Assembly (NCBI RefSeq): GCF_013778505.1
Contig: NZ_JAAOWU010000002.1
Span: 310,001 to 374,000, forward strand
DNA length: 64,000 nt
Reading direction: 5' to 3'
Source of the DNA: Pseudomonas sivasensis
Lineage (GTDB): Bacteria; Pseudomonadota; Gammaproteobacteria; Pseudomonadales; Pseudomonadaceae
The notes under the pieces were generated by a model. The model searched no databases, was not told the DNA's origin, and worked only from the letters and a program-made list of their open reading frames with translations. Position 1 is the first letter of the stretch. Each line of letters opens with the position of its first letter. The translations under genes were made by a program, and so were the position numbers. This document shows, in pieces, positions 1-8,344 of this stretch.

Positions 1-150
1 GAACGAGAACACCGGCTGCAAGTCTTCGCGCTTGAGCCAGACCTTGTTGCCCAGCCGCTCGGAGAGCTGGCGGGCGGTCTGCAGCGGGGTTTCTACGGCA
101 ACGTCGTAAACGCGCGAGGTGAGGATCTTTTTGACGTACTGTTCAAGCAT
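1..150 (-). CDS. ilvA: Threonine ammonia-lyase (biosynthetic), N-terminal part only
   Basis: The 50 visible codons begin [20 protein letters not shown] and continue through the [20 protein letters not shown] stretch, which is the conserved N-terminus of the PLP enzyme that deaminates threonine to 2-oxobutyrate, the first step of isoleucine synthesis. The gene runs off the left edge just before the expected PLP-binding lysine, so neither the catalytic core nor the C-terminal ACT-like regulatory region can be inspected. It is divergent from rpiA, an arrangement I recall in other pseudomonads. The identification rests on the short N-terminus and on that neighbour. Confidence 0.88.
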   Translation of the reverse strand, partial: MLEQYVKKILTSRVYDVAVETPLQTARQLSERLGNKVWLKREDLQPVFSF

Positions 151-242
151 CGGCGGGAATCACTGGGCGAGTTGGGCAGGGCCGAGGAGTCTAACCCGGC
201 TTTTGGCCGTACGACCACACGAATCCCGAGGTTTTGTTGGGT

Positions 243-248
243 TATACT
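243..248 (+). promoter_or_regulatory. Candidate -10 box of rpiA
   Basis: TATACT lies 38 bases before the rpiA start codon, in the 136-bp gap between divergent ilvA and rpiA. No convincing -35 hexamer is seen at the usual spacing, so this is a pattern match only. Confidence 0.35.
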
Positions 249-286
249 CGCGCCCCTCTTTACTCCCCGCCCGTTCCGGAGCCCGC

Positions 287-958
287 ATGACCCAGGATCA
301 ACTCAAACAGGCAGTGGCACAGGCCGCTGTCGATTTAATCCTTCCTAAACTCGACGACAAAAGCATCGTCGGTGTCGGCACCGGCTCCACTGCCAACTGC
401 TTTATCGATGCGCTGGCCCAGCACAAGGGCGCGTTCGATGGCGCCGTGGCCAGCTCCGAAGCCACTGCCGCACGCCTGAAAGGCCATGGCATTCCGGTGT
501 ACGAGCTCAACACCGTGAGCGACCTGGAGTTCTATGTCGACGGCGCCGATGAGAGCGACGCGCACCTGAACCTGATCAAGGGCGGCGGCGCAGCCCTGAC
601 TCGCGAGAAGATCGTCGCGGCCGTGGCCAAGACCTTCATCTGCATCGCCGACGCCAGCAAGCTGGTACCGGTGCTCGGCGCATTCCCGCTGCCGGTGGAA
701 GTCATCCCGATGGCCCGCAGCCACGTGGCCCGCGAGCTGGTGAAGCTGGGCGGCGATCCGGTGTACCGCGAAGGCGTGCTGACCGACAACGGCAACATCA
801 TCCTCGACGTATTCAATATGCAGATCACCAATCCGGTGGAGCTTGAAACGCAGATCAATGCCATCGTCGGCGTGGTCACCAACGGCCTGTTCGCTGCGCG
901 TCCGGCGGATGTGCTGCTCTTGGGCACTTCAGAAGGCGTGAAAACCCTCAAGGCCTGA
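287..958 (+). CDS. rpiA: Ribose-5-phosphate isomerase A
   Basis: RpiA interconverts ribose 5-phosphate and ribulose 5-phosphate in the cytosolic non-oxidative pentose phosphate pathway. The 223-aa product has the family's phosphate-binding loop ([11 protein letters not shown]), the DGADESD motif and the [12 protein letters not shown] catalytic segment. The ATG at 287 is chosen because GGAG lies five bases upstream and the protein then has the usual RpiA length; the open frame extends to 119 but its upstream part is not family-like. It is divergent from ilvA and convergent with an SdiA-regulated-family gene, with a single REP between them. Confidence 0.97.
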   Translation: MTQDQLKQAVAQAAVDLILPKLDDKSIVGVGTGSTANCFIDALAQHKGAFDGAVASSEATAARLKGHGIPVYELNTVSDLEFYVDGADESDAHLNLIKGGGAALTREKIVAAVAKTFICIADASKLVPVLGAFPLPVEVIPMARSHVARELVKLGGDPVYREGVLTDNGNIILDVFNMQITNPVELETQINAIVGVVTNGLFAARPADVLLLGTSEGVKTLKA

Positions 959-972
959 GGACACCACCAATC

Positions 973-1004
973 CAATGTGGGAGGGGGCCTGCCCCCGAAT
1001 GGCG
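973..1004 (+). repeat. Single REP palindrome
   Basis: One REP unit (core GTGGGAGGGGGCCTGCCCCC) lies between the convergent stops of rpiA and the next gene. Unlike most others in the window it has no inverted partner nearby. Confidence 0.85.
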
Positions 1005-1009
1005 GTATG

Positions 1010-1924
1010 TCAGGGACTGGGTTTCTTGAACACGTAGAACAGGTTCGGCTCGCTGACCAGGTACAACGTACCTTCGTCGTCCATGGCGATCCCTTCGGCC
1101 TGAGGCACACGTTTTTTCAGGCCATGGCGCCCATTGAGTAGAGAAAGACTGCTCAATGGGCGACCGTCGATATCCAGTTCCAACACCAAAAATGACTCAT
1201 CCGACAGCGCCAGCAGATGGCCGCTGCGCTCGTCGTATTGCAGGCTCGACAGATCGCGTACAAACAGCCCGGCGTCACGCTTGGGGTTATTGATCACGTG
1301 CACCGAGTAGGTTTTTTCCGGCTTGAAATGAGGAAACCCGTGGACCTCATAGATCAACATCGGATCGCGCTCCTTGGCCACGAACAGGCGCTTGCCCACT
1401 GAGTCATAGGCCAACCCCTCAAAGCCCTTGTTGCCACCTACATGCAGGCCCAGGGTCATTTGCTCTGCATCCGCGGCGTCGAGGAACTGGGTGTCGTCGT
1501 CCACATGCACCTTGATCAGGCGCTGTTGGCGTTCATCGGTGATGACGTAGATGTTGTCGCTGATGAACTCCACGGCCTCGGCATCACCAAATCCCACCAA
1601 GGGAATGCGCCGCAGGATCTTGCCGTCCAGCGACAACTCGATCAGTTCGGCGTTTTGATTGGTCACGGTAAACAGGCTTTTGCGCACAGGGTCATAGGTG
1701 AGTGCCGAGACATCGTCATCGAGCCCCTCGATGACTTGGGCCTCCAGCGTTACCCGGTAATCGGCGAGGCCAATGGAACGCTCATCGGCGGGATGACGCC
1801 ATGCCTGCCAATTGAACCAAGCGCGCTCGAACAAGCGAAAGTGCTGCCCAGCGACCCCGGCGCAGATCAAGGCGATCAGCACGAACAGAAAAAGAATGGG
1901 CTTGGGGCGGGCAAGTCGGCGCAT
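1010..1924 (-). CDS. SdiA-regulated domain protein (beta-propeller), copy 1
   Basis: This 304-aa protein belongs to the SdiA-regulated family (PF06977-like), whose members are predicted periplasmic or membrane-anchored beta-propellers of unknown biochemical role. An N-terminal hydrophobic segment (about residues 8-27) follows basic residues and looks like a signal anchor. The body repeats strand motifs such as SALTYDPVRKSLFTVT and FEGLAYDSVGKRLFVA and ends with GTLYLVSEPNLFYVF. The next gene upstream on the same strand is a clear paralogue with the same architecture and ending, so the pair arose by tandem duplication. No catalytic residues can be named. Confidence 0.85.
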   Translation of the reverse strand: MRRLARPKPILFLFVLIALICAGVAGQHFRLFERAWFNWQAWRHPADERSIGLADYRVTLEAQVIEGLDDDVSALTYDPVRKSLFTVTNQNAELIELSLDGKILRRIPLVGFGDAEAVEFISDNIYVITDERQQRLIKVHVDDDTQFLDAADAEQMTLGLHVGGNKGFEGLAYDSVGKRLFVAKERDPMLIYEVHGFPHFKPEKTYSVHVINNPKRDAGLFVRDLSSLQYDERSGHLLALSDESFLVLELDIDGRPLSSLSLLNGRHGLKKRVPQAEGIAMDDEGTLYLVSEPNLFYVFKKPSP

Positions 1925-2044
1925 TGGGCGGGCTCAAAATCAAAAGTGGCGAATGAATATCACGCCTGTCTGAATTTAAACTTAAACGCGCCCGGATGTC
2001 TGGCGAATGCCGCTGATAGAGAAATATCCGACGTAACTGGTCGA

Positions 2045-2971
2045 TTATTTCTGCTTTTCGAAACGATAGAACAGATTCGGCTCACTCACTATGTACAGAG
2101 TGCCTTCCTCATCCATGGTCACCCCTTCCGCACGAGGAATGGTTTTGTTGAGACCATTGAAGCCGCCCAGCAAGGTCATGAAGCTGACTTGTTCGCCCTT
2201 CTCGTCCAGCTCCAGCAACAGGTGAGAGTCGGCCGAAAGCGCAAGGAGGTGGCCGGTGCGCGGATCGACAGCCAGGGCCGAGAGGTTGCGCATGTCCAGT
2301 TCTTTGCTGGCGAGTTTTTGTTTATCGCCGTTCAGGATCTGGCTGCCGTCGCTTTTCCAGGTAAACAATGCCGGCGGGCGCTCCTCGCCCAACACCAGCT
2401 GCTGGTTGCGCTTGTCCCAGGTGATCGCCTCAAAAGCTTTGTTCTGGTCTTTGGACGGGCCCAGGTCGTAGGCCTGGAAATCAGCCTTGTTCAACTGTTG
2501 GGTCATCGCGTCGACCTTGACGATGGTCAGGCTGTGCTGGCGCTCGTCGACCACTGCCATCAGCCCGTTTTCCAGGACCGTCACGCCTTCCGGATTTTCC
2601 CAGCCATTGAGCGGCATCTTGCGGAGCACATCGCCTTGCAGGCTCAACTCAACGAGGAACGGGTTTTTGCCCATGACGGAAAACAGCGTTTTGGTCTGCG
2701 GGTTGTAGGCGACGTCCGAGGCTTCGTCCTTCTCCATTCCCGGTAACACCTTGGCGTCGATGACCGCGTGGTAGTCCGGCAGCCATACGCTTTCACTGCG
2801 CTCGGTGGGCGTCTCGAAGCGCTCCAGCACCCACAGCACGCCGCGGTCATCCCAATGCATGGCCCAGGCAACGCCATAAAAGATGGCCCCCGCCAGAAAC
2901 AGCCAGGAATACCAGCGCAGGGCAAAACGGGAACGCGGCTTGGGTGTGGCGGAGGGCAGGGACACGGCCAT
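2045..2971 (-). CDS. SdiA-regulated domain protein (beta-propeller), copy 2
   Basis: A 308-aa paralogue of the downstream gene. The ATG at 2971 (MAVSLPSATPKPRSR) is preferred because it gives a basic n-region followed by one membrane segment (YSWLFLAGAIFYGVAWAM); the open frame continues upstream without family-like sequence. The propeller region has matching repeats (SDVAYNPQTKTLFSVM, FEAITWDKRNQQLVLG) and ends GTLYIVSEPNLFYRFE, nearly the same as its neighbour. The name comes from an SdiA-regulated Salmonella gene; nothing here shows quorum regulation. Confidence 0.85.
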   Translation of the reverse strand: MAVSLPSATPKPRSRFALRWYSWLFLAGAIFYGVAWAMHWDDRGVLWVLERFETPTERSESVWLPDYHAVIDAKVLPGMEKDEASDVAYNPQTKTLFSVMGKNPFLVELSLQGDVLRKMPLNGWENPEGVTVLENGLMAVVDERQHSLTIVKVDAMTQQLNKADFQAYDLGPSKDQNKAFEAITWDKRNQQLVLGEERPPALFTWKSDGSQILNGDKQKLASKELDMRNLSALAVDPRTGHLLALSADSHLLLELDEKGEQVSFMTLLGGFNGLNKTIPRAEGVTMDEEGTLYIVSEPNLFYRFEKQK

Positions 2972-3106
2972 GGGGCGCTTTTTCCGGAAAGTCAGCGTTA
3001 GGTGATAGCACAGGATCGACGGGCCCGCGCTCTGGAGGCTGGGGATTATCCGGATGGCGTGTGAAAAAAATGCAAAAACCCGGGGCTTTACCGGCCGACA
3101 CAACTC

Positions 3107-3204
3107 CAATGTGGGAGGGGGCTTGCCCCCGATAGCAGCGCGTCAGTCAACATCCACTTAACTGATACACCGCCATCGGAGGCAAGCCCCCTCCCACAGG
3201 TTTG
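3107..3204. repeat. REPIN (two inverted REPs)
   Basis: Two REP units face each other: GTGGGAGGGGGCTTGCCCCC at the left and its near-complement at the right. They are separated by about 40 bases that can themselves fold (TCAGTCAAC...ACTGATACACC). It sits between the start of SdiA-regulated copy 2 and the stop of the FAH-family gene. Confidence 0.93.
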
Positions 3205-3222
3205 ACCGCGTTGGCCAGGTGC

Positions 3223-3888
3223 TTATCGAACGCTGCTGTCGAAGCGATTCACGCCCGCCAATTCCAACACCAACTCATCACCCACATTCAGCGGACCCAC
3301 GCCAGCCGGGGTGCCGGTGAGAATCACATCACCAGCCTGCAGCGAGAAGCAGCCGGCCATGTGCTGGATCATCGGGATGATCGGGTTGAGCATCTGCGAG
3401 CTGTTGCCGTCCTGGCGCACTTCGCCGTTGATGGTCAGGCGAATGCCGATATCGGTCACGTCCGGGAAAGTGCTGCCCACCACGAACGGTGCGATCACTG
3501 CCGCGCCGTCGAAGGATTTGGCAATTTCCCACGGCAGGCCCTTGGCTTTCAGCTCGGCCTGTTTGTCACGCAGTGTCAGGTCCAGGGCCGGGGCGAAGCC
3601 GGAGATGGCGTCCAGCACTTCTTCACGGCTTGGCTTGTTCGACAACGGTTTGCCGATCAATACCGCGATTTCCGCTTCGTAGTGCACCGAGCCACGGTCG
3701 GCAGGGATGGCAAAACCGCCTTCCAGCGCCACGACACAGCTGCCGGGCTTGATGAACAGCAACGGTTCGGTCGGCACTGGATTATCCAGTTCCTTGGCAT
3801 GTTCGGCGTAGTTACGGCCAATGCACACCACTTTACCCACCGGGAAGTGGATGTTGGTGCCGTCGACATACTTGTGCTGGTAGCTCAT
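3223..3888 (-). CDS. Fumarylacetoacetate hydrolase family protein
   Basis: A 221-aa single-domain FAH protein of the YcgM/FAHD1 size class, which includes acylpyruvate hydrolases, oxaloacetate decarboxylases and isomerases acting on 2-oxo acids. Family landmarks are KVVCIGRNYAEHAKEL near the N-terminus, the metal-ligand segment HYEAEIAVLIGK (E-x-E) and LTGTPAGVGPL near the C-terminus. The start has a strong AGGAG eight bases upstream. It lies just downstream of the D-2-hydroxyglutarate dehydrogenase gene on the same strand, so co-transcription is likely and a 2-keto or hydroxy-acid substrate is plausible. The exact substrate cannot be read from sequence. Confidence 0.88.
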   Translation of the reverse strand: MSYQHKYVDGTNIHFPVGKVVCIGRNYAEHAKELDNPVPTEPLLFIKPGSCVVALEGGFAIPADRGSVHYEAEIAVLIGKPLSNKPSREEVLDAISGFAPALDLTLRDKQAELKAKGLPWEIAKSFDGAAVIAPFVVGSTFPDVTDIGIRLTINGEVRQDGNSSQMLNPIIPMIQHMAGCFSLQAGDVILTGTPAGVGPLNVGDELVLELAGVNRFDSSVR

Positions 3889-3911
3889 GGAACGACTCCT
3901 TCGGGGGGCGG

Positions 3912-5306
3912 TTAAACAGCGAAGATCTTGCCAGGGTTCATGATCCCGTTCGGGTCGAACACTGCTTTGACGGCCTTCATGTATTCAATTTCGACCGGCG
4001 AACGGCTGTACGTCAGGTAATCGCGCTTGGTCATGCCCACGCCGTGTTCGGCGGAGATAGAGCCGTTGTATTTCTCAACGGTCTCGAACACCCATTTGTT
4101 CACGGTGGCGCATTTGGCGAAGAACTCGTCCTTGCTCAGGCTTTCCGGCTTGAGAATGTTCAAGTGCAGGTTGCCGTCACCGATGTGGCCAAACCAGACG
4201 ATTTCGAAGTCCGGATAGTGTTCGCCGACGATCGCGTCGATTTCTTTCAAGAACGCTGGCACTTTGGAGACAGTGACTGAGATATCGTTCTTGTACGGCG
4301 TCCAGTGGGAAATGGTCTCGGAGATGTACTCGCGCAGTTTCCACAGGTTGTGCAGTTGGGTTTCGCTCTGGCTCATCACGCCGTCCAGCACCCAGCCCTG
4401 TTCGACACAGTGTTCGAAGGTTTCCAGCGCGTGGTTGGCGACTTCTTCGGTAGTGGCTTCGAATTCCAGCAGTGCGTAGAACGGGCACTCGGTTTCAAAC
4501 GGTGCCGGCACATCGCCACGACCCAGCACTTTGGCCAGGGCTTTGTCGGAGAAGAACTCGAACGCGGTCAGGTCCAGCTTGCTCTGGAACGCGTGCAGCA
4601 CCGGCATGATCGAGTCGAAGTCGGTGGTGCCGAGCACCATGGCGGTCAGGTTCTTCGGCGCACGGTCCAGGCGCATGGTGGCCTCGACCACAAAACCCAG
4701 GGTGCCTTCAGCGCCGATGAACAGCTGGCGCATGTCGTAGCCGGTGGCGTTCTTGATTAAGTCGCGGTTCAGTTCCAGCACATCGCCTTTGCCGGTGACG
4801 ACTTTCATGCCGGCGACCCAGTTACGGGTCATGCCGTAGCGAATAACCTTGATCCCGCCGGCATTGGTGCCGATATTGCCGCCAATCTGGCTGGAACCGG
4901 ACGAGGCGAAGTCCACCGGGTAGTACAGGCCTTTTTCTTCGGCGACGTTCTGCAACTGCTTTGTGACCACGCCCGGCTGGCACACGGCGGTGCGGTCGGT
5001 GAGGTTCACGTCCAGAATCTGGTTCATATAGTCGAAGGACACGACCACTTCGCCATTGGCCGCAACAGCAGCTGCAGACAGGCCAGTGCGACCGCCAGAC
5101 GGCACCAGTGCCACCTTGTGCTCATTGGCCCAACGGACAATGGCCTGTACCTGCTCGATGGTCTTGGGGAACACGATGGCGGTGGGCGCGGGTGCGAAGT
5201 GCTTGGTCCAATCCTTGCCGTAAGTCTCCAGGGAGTCGGCGTCGGTCAGCACTTTGCCGGGCTCAACCAGGGTCTTTAGCTCATCAATCAGGGCAGGATG
5301 GGTCAT
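3912..5306 (-). CDS. FAD-linked D-2-hydroxyglutarate dehydrogenase
   Basis: A 464-aa FAD_binding_4 plus FAD-oxidase_C protein of the VAO family. The FAD segment (VVPSGGRTGLSAAAVA, GGNIGTNAGGIKVIRYG) is followed by the C-terminal metal/substrate motif GHIGDGNLHLNI and the EHGVGMTKR ending typical of D-lactate and D-2-hydroxyglutarate dehydrogenases. Divergence from serA supports the second role: SerA can reduce 2-oxoglutarate to D-2-hydroxyglutarate and this enzyme re-oxidises it, a coupling described for P. stutzeri. The ATG at 5306 (MTHPALIDEL) is chosen over one ten codons upstream because GAGAG precedes it. A glycolate- or lactate-type specificity cannot be fully excluded. Confidence 0.88.
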   Translation of the reverse strand: MTHPALIDELKTLVEPGKVLTDADSLETYGKDWTKHFAPAPTAIVFPKTIEQVQAIVRWANEHKVALVPSGGRTGLSAAAVAANGEVVVSFDYMNQILDVNLTDRTAVCQPGVVTKQLQNVAEEKGLYYPVDFASSGSSQIGGNIGTNAGGIKVIRYGMTRNWVAGMKVVTGKGDVLELNRDLIKNATGYDMRQLFIGAEGTLGFVVEATMRLDRAPKNLTAMVLGTTDFDSIMPVLHAFQSKLDLTAFEFFSDKALAKVLGRGDVPAPFETECPFYALLEFEATTEEVANHALETFEHCVEQGWVLDGVMSQSETQLHNLWKLREYISETISHWTPYKNDISVTVSKVPAFLKEIDAIVGEHYPDFEIVWFGHIGDGNLHLNILKPESLSKDEFFAKCATVNKWVFETVEKYNGSISAEHGVGMTKRDYLTYSRSPVEIEYMKAVKAVFDPNGIMNPGKIFAV

Positions 5307-5511
5307 CGACAGAACTCTCGAACAATTCATGGTCATCCTGAGAACGCTTCACGTCGCAGGAATAGGTGTTTAGCGGGGCGCGTATGCTAGCATACCGCCC
5401 CCGCAGGACAGAGCCCAAGGGCGTTTCTGCGGTGACGGCTTTCCTGCCGTCCGGGTCAGCTTGCGCTGCTCGATTCCCTGCCATTTTTCTCCGGGATACA
5501 GGTTTACGCAG

Positions 5512-6741
5512 ATGAGCAAGACTTCTCTCGATAAGAGCAAGATCAAGTTCCTTCTTCTGGAAGGCGTCCACCCATCGGCTGTCGACGTTCTGAAAGCCGC
5601 CGGGTACACCAGCATTGAGTACATCACCAGTTCTCTGCCGGAAGCCCAGCTCAAGGAAAAGATCGCCGACGCGCACTTCATCGGCATTCGCTCCCGCACT
5701 CAGCTGACCGAAGAAATCTTCGATCACGCCAAGAAACTCGTGGCTGTCGGCTGTTTCTGCATCGGCACCAACCAGGTCGACCTCAACGCTGCGCGCGAAC
5801 GCGGCATCGCGGTGTTCAACGCACCGTACTCCAACACCCGTTCCGTTGCGGAGCTGGTGCTGGCCGAGGCCATCCTGCTGCTGCGCGGCATCCCGGAGAA
5901 GAACGCTTCCTGCCACCGTGGCGGCTGGATCAAAAGCGCGGCCAACTCCTTCGAAATCCGCGGCAAGAAGCTGGGCATCGTCGGTTATGGCTCGATCGGC
6001 ACTCAGCTGTCGGTACTGGCTGAAGGCCTGGGCATGCAGGTGTTCTTCTACGACACCCTGACCAAGCTGCCATTGGGCAACGCTACCCAGGTGTCGAGCC
6101 TGACCGAGCTGCTGGGCATGTCCGATATCGTGACCCTGCACGTTCCGGAAACCGCTGAGACCCAGTGGATGATCGGCGAGAAGGAAATCCGCGCCATCAA
6201 GAAAGGCGGCATCCTGATCAACGCCGCGCGCGGCACTGTGGTCGAGCTGGACGCCCTGGCCGACGCGATCAAGGACAAGCACCTGATCGGCGCCGCCATC
6301 GACGTGTTCCCGGTGGAGCCTCGCTCCAACGACGATATCTTCGAAAGCCCACTGCGTGGCCTGGACAACGTGATCCTGACTCCGCATATCGGCGGCTCCA
6401 CCGCTGAAGCGCAGGCCAACATCGGCCTGGAAGTCTCGGAAAAGCTGGTCAAGTACAGCGACAACGGTACGTCGGTATCGTCTGTGAACTTCCCGGAAGT
6501 GGCCCTGCCGGCTCACCCTGGCAAGCACCGTCTGCTGCACATCCACCAGAACATCCCTGGCGTGATGATGGAGATCAACAAGGTCTTCGCGGAAAACGGC
6601 ATCAACATCTCCGGTCAGTTCCTGCAGACCAACGAGAAGGTTGGCTACGTGGTGATCGACGTCGACGCCGAGTACTCGGACCTGGCGCAAGAGAAGCTGC
6701 AGCACATCAACGGCACTATCCGTAGCCGCGTGTTGTTCTAA
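5512..6741 (+). CDS. serA: D-3-phosphoglycerate dehydrogenase
   Basis: SerA catalyses the first step of serine synthesis, oxidising 3-phosphoglycerate with NAD. The 409-aa product matches the E. coli-type enzyme: an N-terminal substrate domain, a nucleotide-binding domain with GIVGYGSIGTQLSVLAEGLG, the catalytic region VEPRSNDD...LTPHIGGSTAEAQ, and a C-terminal ACT domain (about residues 335-409) that binds serine for feedback inhibition. The ATG at 5512 gives the family length; the frame is open back to 5461. It is divergent from the D-2-hydroxyglutarate dehydrogenase gene and followed by a strong terminator. Confidence 0.97.
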   Translation: MSKTSLDKSKIKFLLLEGVHPSAVDVLKAAGYTSIEYITSSLPEAQLKEKIADAHFIGIRSRTQLTEEIFDHAKKLVAVGCFCIGTNQVDLNAARERGIAVFNAPYSNTRSVAELVLAEAILLLRGIPEKNASCHRGGWIKSAANSFEIRGKKLGIVGYGSIGTQLSVLAEGLGMQVFFYDTLTKLPLGNATQVSSLTELLGMSDIVTLHVPETAETQWMIGEKEIRAIKKGGILINAARGTVVELDALADAIKDKHLIGAAIDVFPVEPRSNDDIFESPLRGLDNVILTPHIGGSTAEAQANIGLEVSEKLVKYSDNGTSVSSVNFPEVALPAHPGKHRLLHIHQNIPGVMMEINKVFAENGINISGQFLQTNEKVGYVVIDVDAEYSDLAQEKLQHINGTIRSRVLF

Positions 6742-6757
6742 CGCTTTAAACGCTGCA

Positions 6758-6797
6758 CAAAAAAATGGGAGACCCGCAGGGGCCTCCCATTTTTTTG
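6758..6797 (+). terminator. Intrinsic terminator of serA
   Basis: A-rich left flank, stem AATGGGAG...CTCCCATT and a run of seven T on the plus strand, beginning 16 bases after the serA stop. The symmetrical A and T tracts mean it may also work for the convergent DUF4399 gene on the minus strand. Confidence 0.92.
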
Positions 6798-6809
6798 TCT
6801 GAACACATC

Positions 6810-7250
6810 TTACTTGACGTTAACCGTGATCACTTTCGACGCTACAGTGGGTTCGAACTGGCGATGCACGTTGTCGCCAGCTACCAGCTGCAGGGTGTGC
6901 TTGCCTGGAGTCAGGGTCAGTTCGGTTTCGGTTTGCGCCTTGCCGAAGTGAATCGAAGTTGCAGTGGCCGGAATGGCTTCGTCGGCTTTAAGCGACTGCA
7001 CGTCCTGGTCTACCAGCAAGTGGTGGTGGCCGGCGTTAGGCACCTGCTTGTCGATCGGCTCCAGGTCCAGGCCCTTGACGCCGAATTTGACAGTGAAGGT
7101 TTTGTCGACGGTGGCGCCATCTTTGGGCGAGACGATAAACACCTCCGCGCCCTTGGGTGCTGGGGTACGAGGCACATCAGCGGCATTTGCCAACACCGAG
7201 GCGCCCAGCAACAGGCTGGCAATCGTTGCACGGGACAAAAGGGCTTTCAT
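6810..7250 (-). CDS. DUF4399 domain-containing secreted protein
   Basis: A 146-aa protein with a clear Sec signal peptide (MKALLSRATIASLLLGASVL, cleavage probably after ANA). The mature part carries the DUF4399 pattern: FIVSPKDGATV, FGVKGLDLEPI, the NAGHHHLLVD histidine cluster, and LTPGKHTLQLVAGD near the end. The HHH cluster resembles a metal site but that is inference. The start at 7250 has GGAGAAGCGA immediately upstream. It is convergent with serA across a shared terminator region. The family has no assigned function that I know of. Confidence 0.88.
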   Translation of the reverse strand: MKALLSRATIASLLLGASVLANAADVPRTPAPKGAEVFIVSPKDGATVDKTFTVKFGVKGLDLEPIDKQVPNAGHHHLLVDQDVQSLKADEAIPATATSIHFGKAQTETELTLTPGKHTLQLVAGDNVHRQFEPTVASKVITVNVK

Positions 7251-7384
7251 TCGCTTCTCCAGTTTTTCTGTGAAATCTGTAGGGTTATGACAACTTCGCG
7301 ATAAATTGCTGTCCAAGTCACTCACCACCATAGCAAAGCGATGCTGAACGGCGTCTCGCACATTCGAATTCTTTAGGAGTGACC

Positions 7385-7909
7385 ATGCGCTTTTCGCCTG
7401 GCCTGTTACTTTTGCTTCCCCTTCTGAGCCCCTTGGCTCATGCCGAACTGATCGACGACGTCAATGATCGCGGTGAACTGCGCATCGCCCTTGAAGCCAA
7501 CACCCCGCCCTATAACTTCAAGGAAGGCGAAAAACTCACCGGTTTTGAAGTCGAACTCGGAGAACTGCTGGCTAAAGAAATGGACGTGCGCCCCTCGTTT
7601 ATCACCACTGATGGCGCCGACCTGCTGCCAGGGGTTGCCACCGGCAAATACGACGTGGCCATCAACCATATCGCTCTGACTGCCGAGCTTAAGGATCAGT
7701 TCGATTTCAGCGAGGCTTATAGCGAGAAACCCGAGCTGGCAATCCCGTTCCAGAAAGGCAACCCGGCGTTCAAGACCAGCCTGGACGGGGCGTTGAAGCG
7801 GGTGAAGGACGATGGCCGGTTGAAAGCGCTGTCGCAGAAGTGGTTAGAGGGGGATGCCTCTACAGAAGCGCCAACGCCTGTGCCGCCTCCGGCAACTCCA
7901 GCTCACTGA
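7385..7909 (+). CDS. Short PAAT-type solute-binding protein lacking most of lobe 2
   Basis: The 174-aa product has a signal peptide ending in PLAHA, then lobe 1 of a polar-amino-acid binding protein (GELRIALEANTPPYNF, LTGFEVELGELLAKEM, LLPGVATGKYDVAINHIALT, FDFSEAYSEK). It then passes straight to the C-terminal helix region (LDGALKRVKDDGRLKALSQK). Family members are about 240-280 aa, so roughly 80 residues forming lobe 2 are missing without a frameshift. AGGAG lies five bases before the ATG. No permease or ATPase gene is adjacent. Its 3' end overlaps the convergent DUF523 gene by 50 bases. Ligand capture by a conventional venus-flytrap mechanism is doubtful. Confidence 0.85.
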   Translation: MRFSPGLLLLLPLLSPLAHAELIDDVNDRGELRIALEANTPPYNFKEGEKLTGFEVELGELLAKEMDVRPSFITTDGADLLPGVATGKYDVAINHIALTAELKDQFDFSEAYSEKPELAIPFQKGNPAFKTSLDGALKRVKDDGRLKALSQKWLEGDASTEAPTPVPPPATPAH

Positions 7910-8342
7910 ACACCTGCACCCCATGGCGTTTGAGCAGCGCCGCCGTGACGCCCTCGCCGCTCACCTTTACGCCGGTGAAGGTGCCGTCATAGGTCAGCAG
8001 GTTGCCGCAGGATGGGCTATTGGCCTTTAAGATGGCGACGCGGATGTTGTGGCGCTGCACCAGCGCCAACGCTTGGCGGGCGCCGTCTAGGAAGGCGGCG
8101 CTGAAGTCTTCGCCCTCGGCAGTCAGTACTTTGGCCCGACCTTCCCAGACATCGATGCCTTGCCCGCCGGGAATTTCGGCAGAGGGCCTGGGCGTCGGCA
8201 AACCGCCCGACACTTCCGGGCAGATCGCAACCACACGGCCTTCGGCCTGCCACGCAGCCAGTTGATCGAACGGCCCGCTGGCTCCGCCGTCATAACGCAC
8301 CTTGTGCCCGAGCAGGCAGCGGCTGATCAGTATCTTTTGCAT
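7860..8342 (-). CDS. DUF523 (YbbK-like) family protein
   Basis: A 160-aa DUF523 protein, recognisable by the N-terminal MQKILISRCLLGHKVRYDGG, the CPEVSGGLPTPRPSAEI segment and AILKANSPSCG. The conserved cysteines in CLLG, CPE and PSCG suggest a metal or redox site, but no activity is established. The start at 8342 is chosen because the conserved MQKILISRCLLG begins there. It lies two bases after the stop of the 2OG-oxygenase gene on the same strand, so the two are almost certainly co-transcribed. Its stop lies inside the convergent solute-binding-protein gene. Confidence 0.9.
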   Translation of the reverse strand: MQKILISRCLLGHKVRYDGGASGPFDQLAAWQAEGRVVAICPEVSGGLPTPRPSAEIPGGQGIDVWEGRAKVLTAEGEDFSAAFLDGARQALALVQRHNIRVAILKANSPSCGNLLTYDGTFTGVKVSGEGVTAALLKRHGVQVFSELELPEAAQALALL

Positions 8343-8344
8343 GA

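Noticed and set aside
1442..2746. Long plus-strand open frame (434 codons) opposite the SdiA-regulated genes
   Set aside because: It is a high-GC shadow: it spans two real antisense genes and their gap, is His/Gln/Val-rich, and has no recognisable motif.
5284..6705. 473-codon minus-strand frame opposite serA
   Set aside because: It lies antisense to a certain gene, with shadow-type composition and no RBS or domain.
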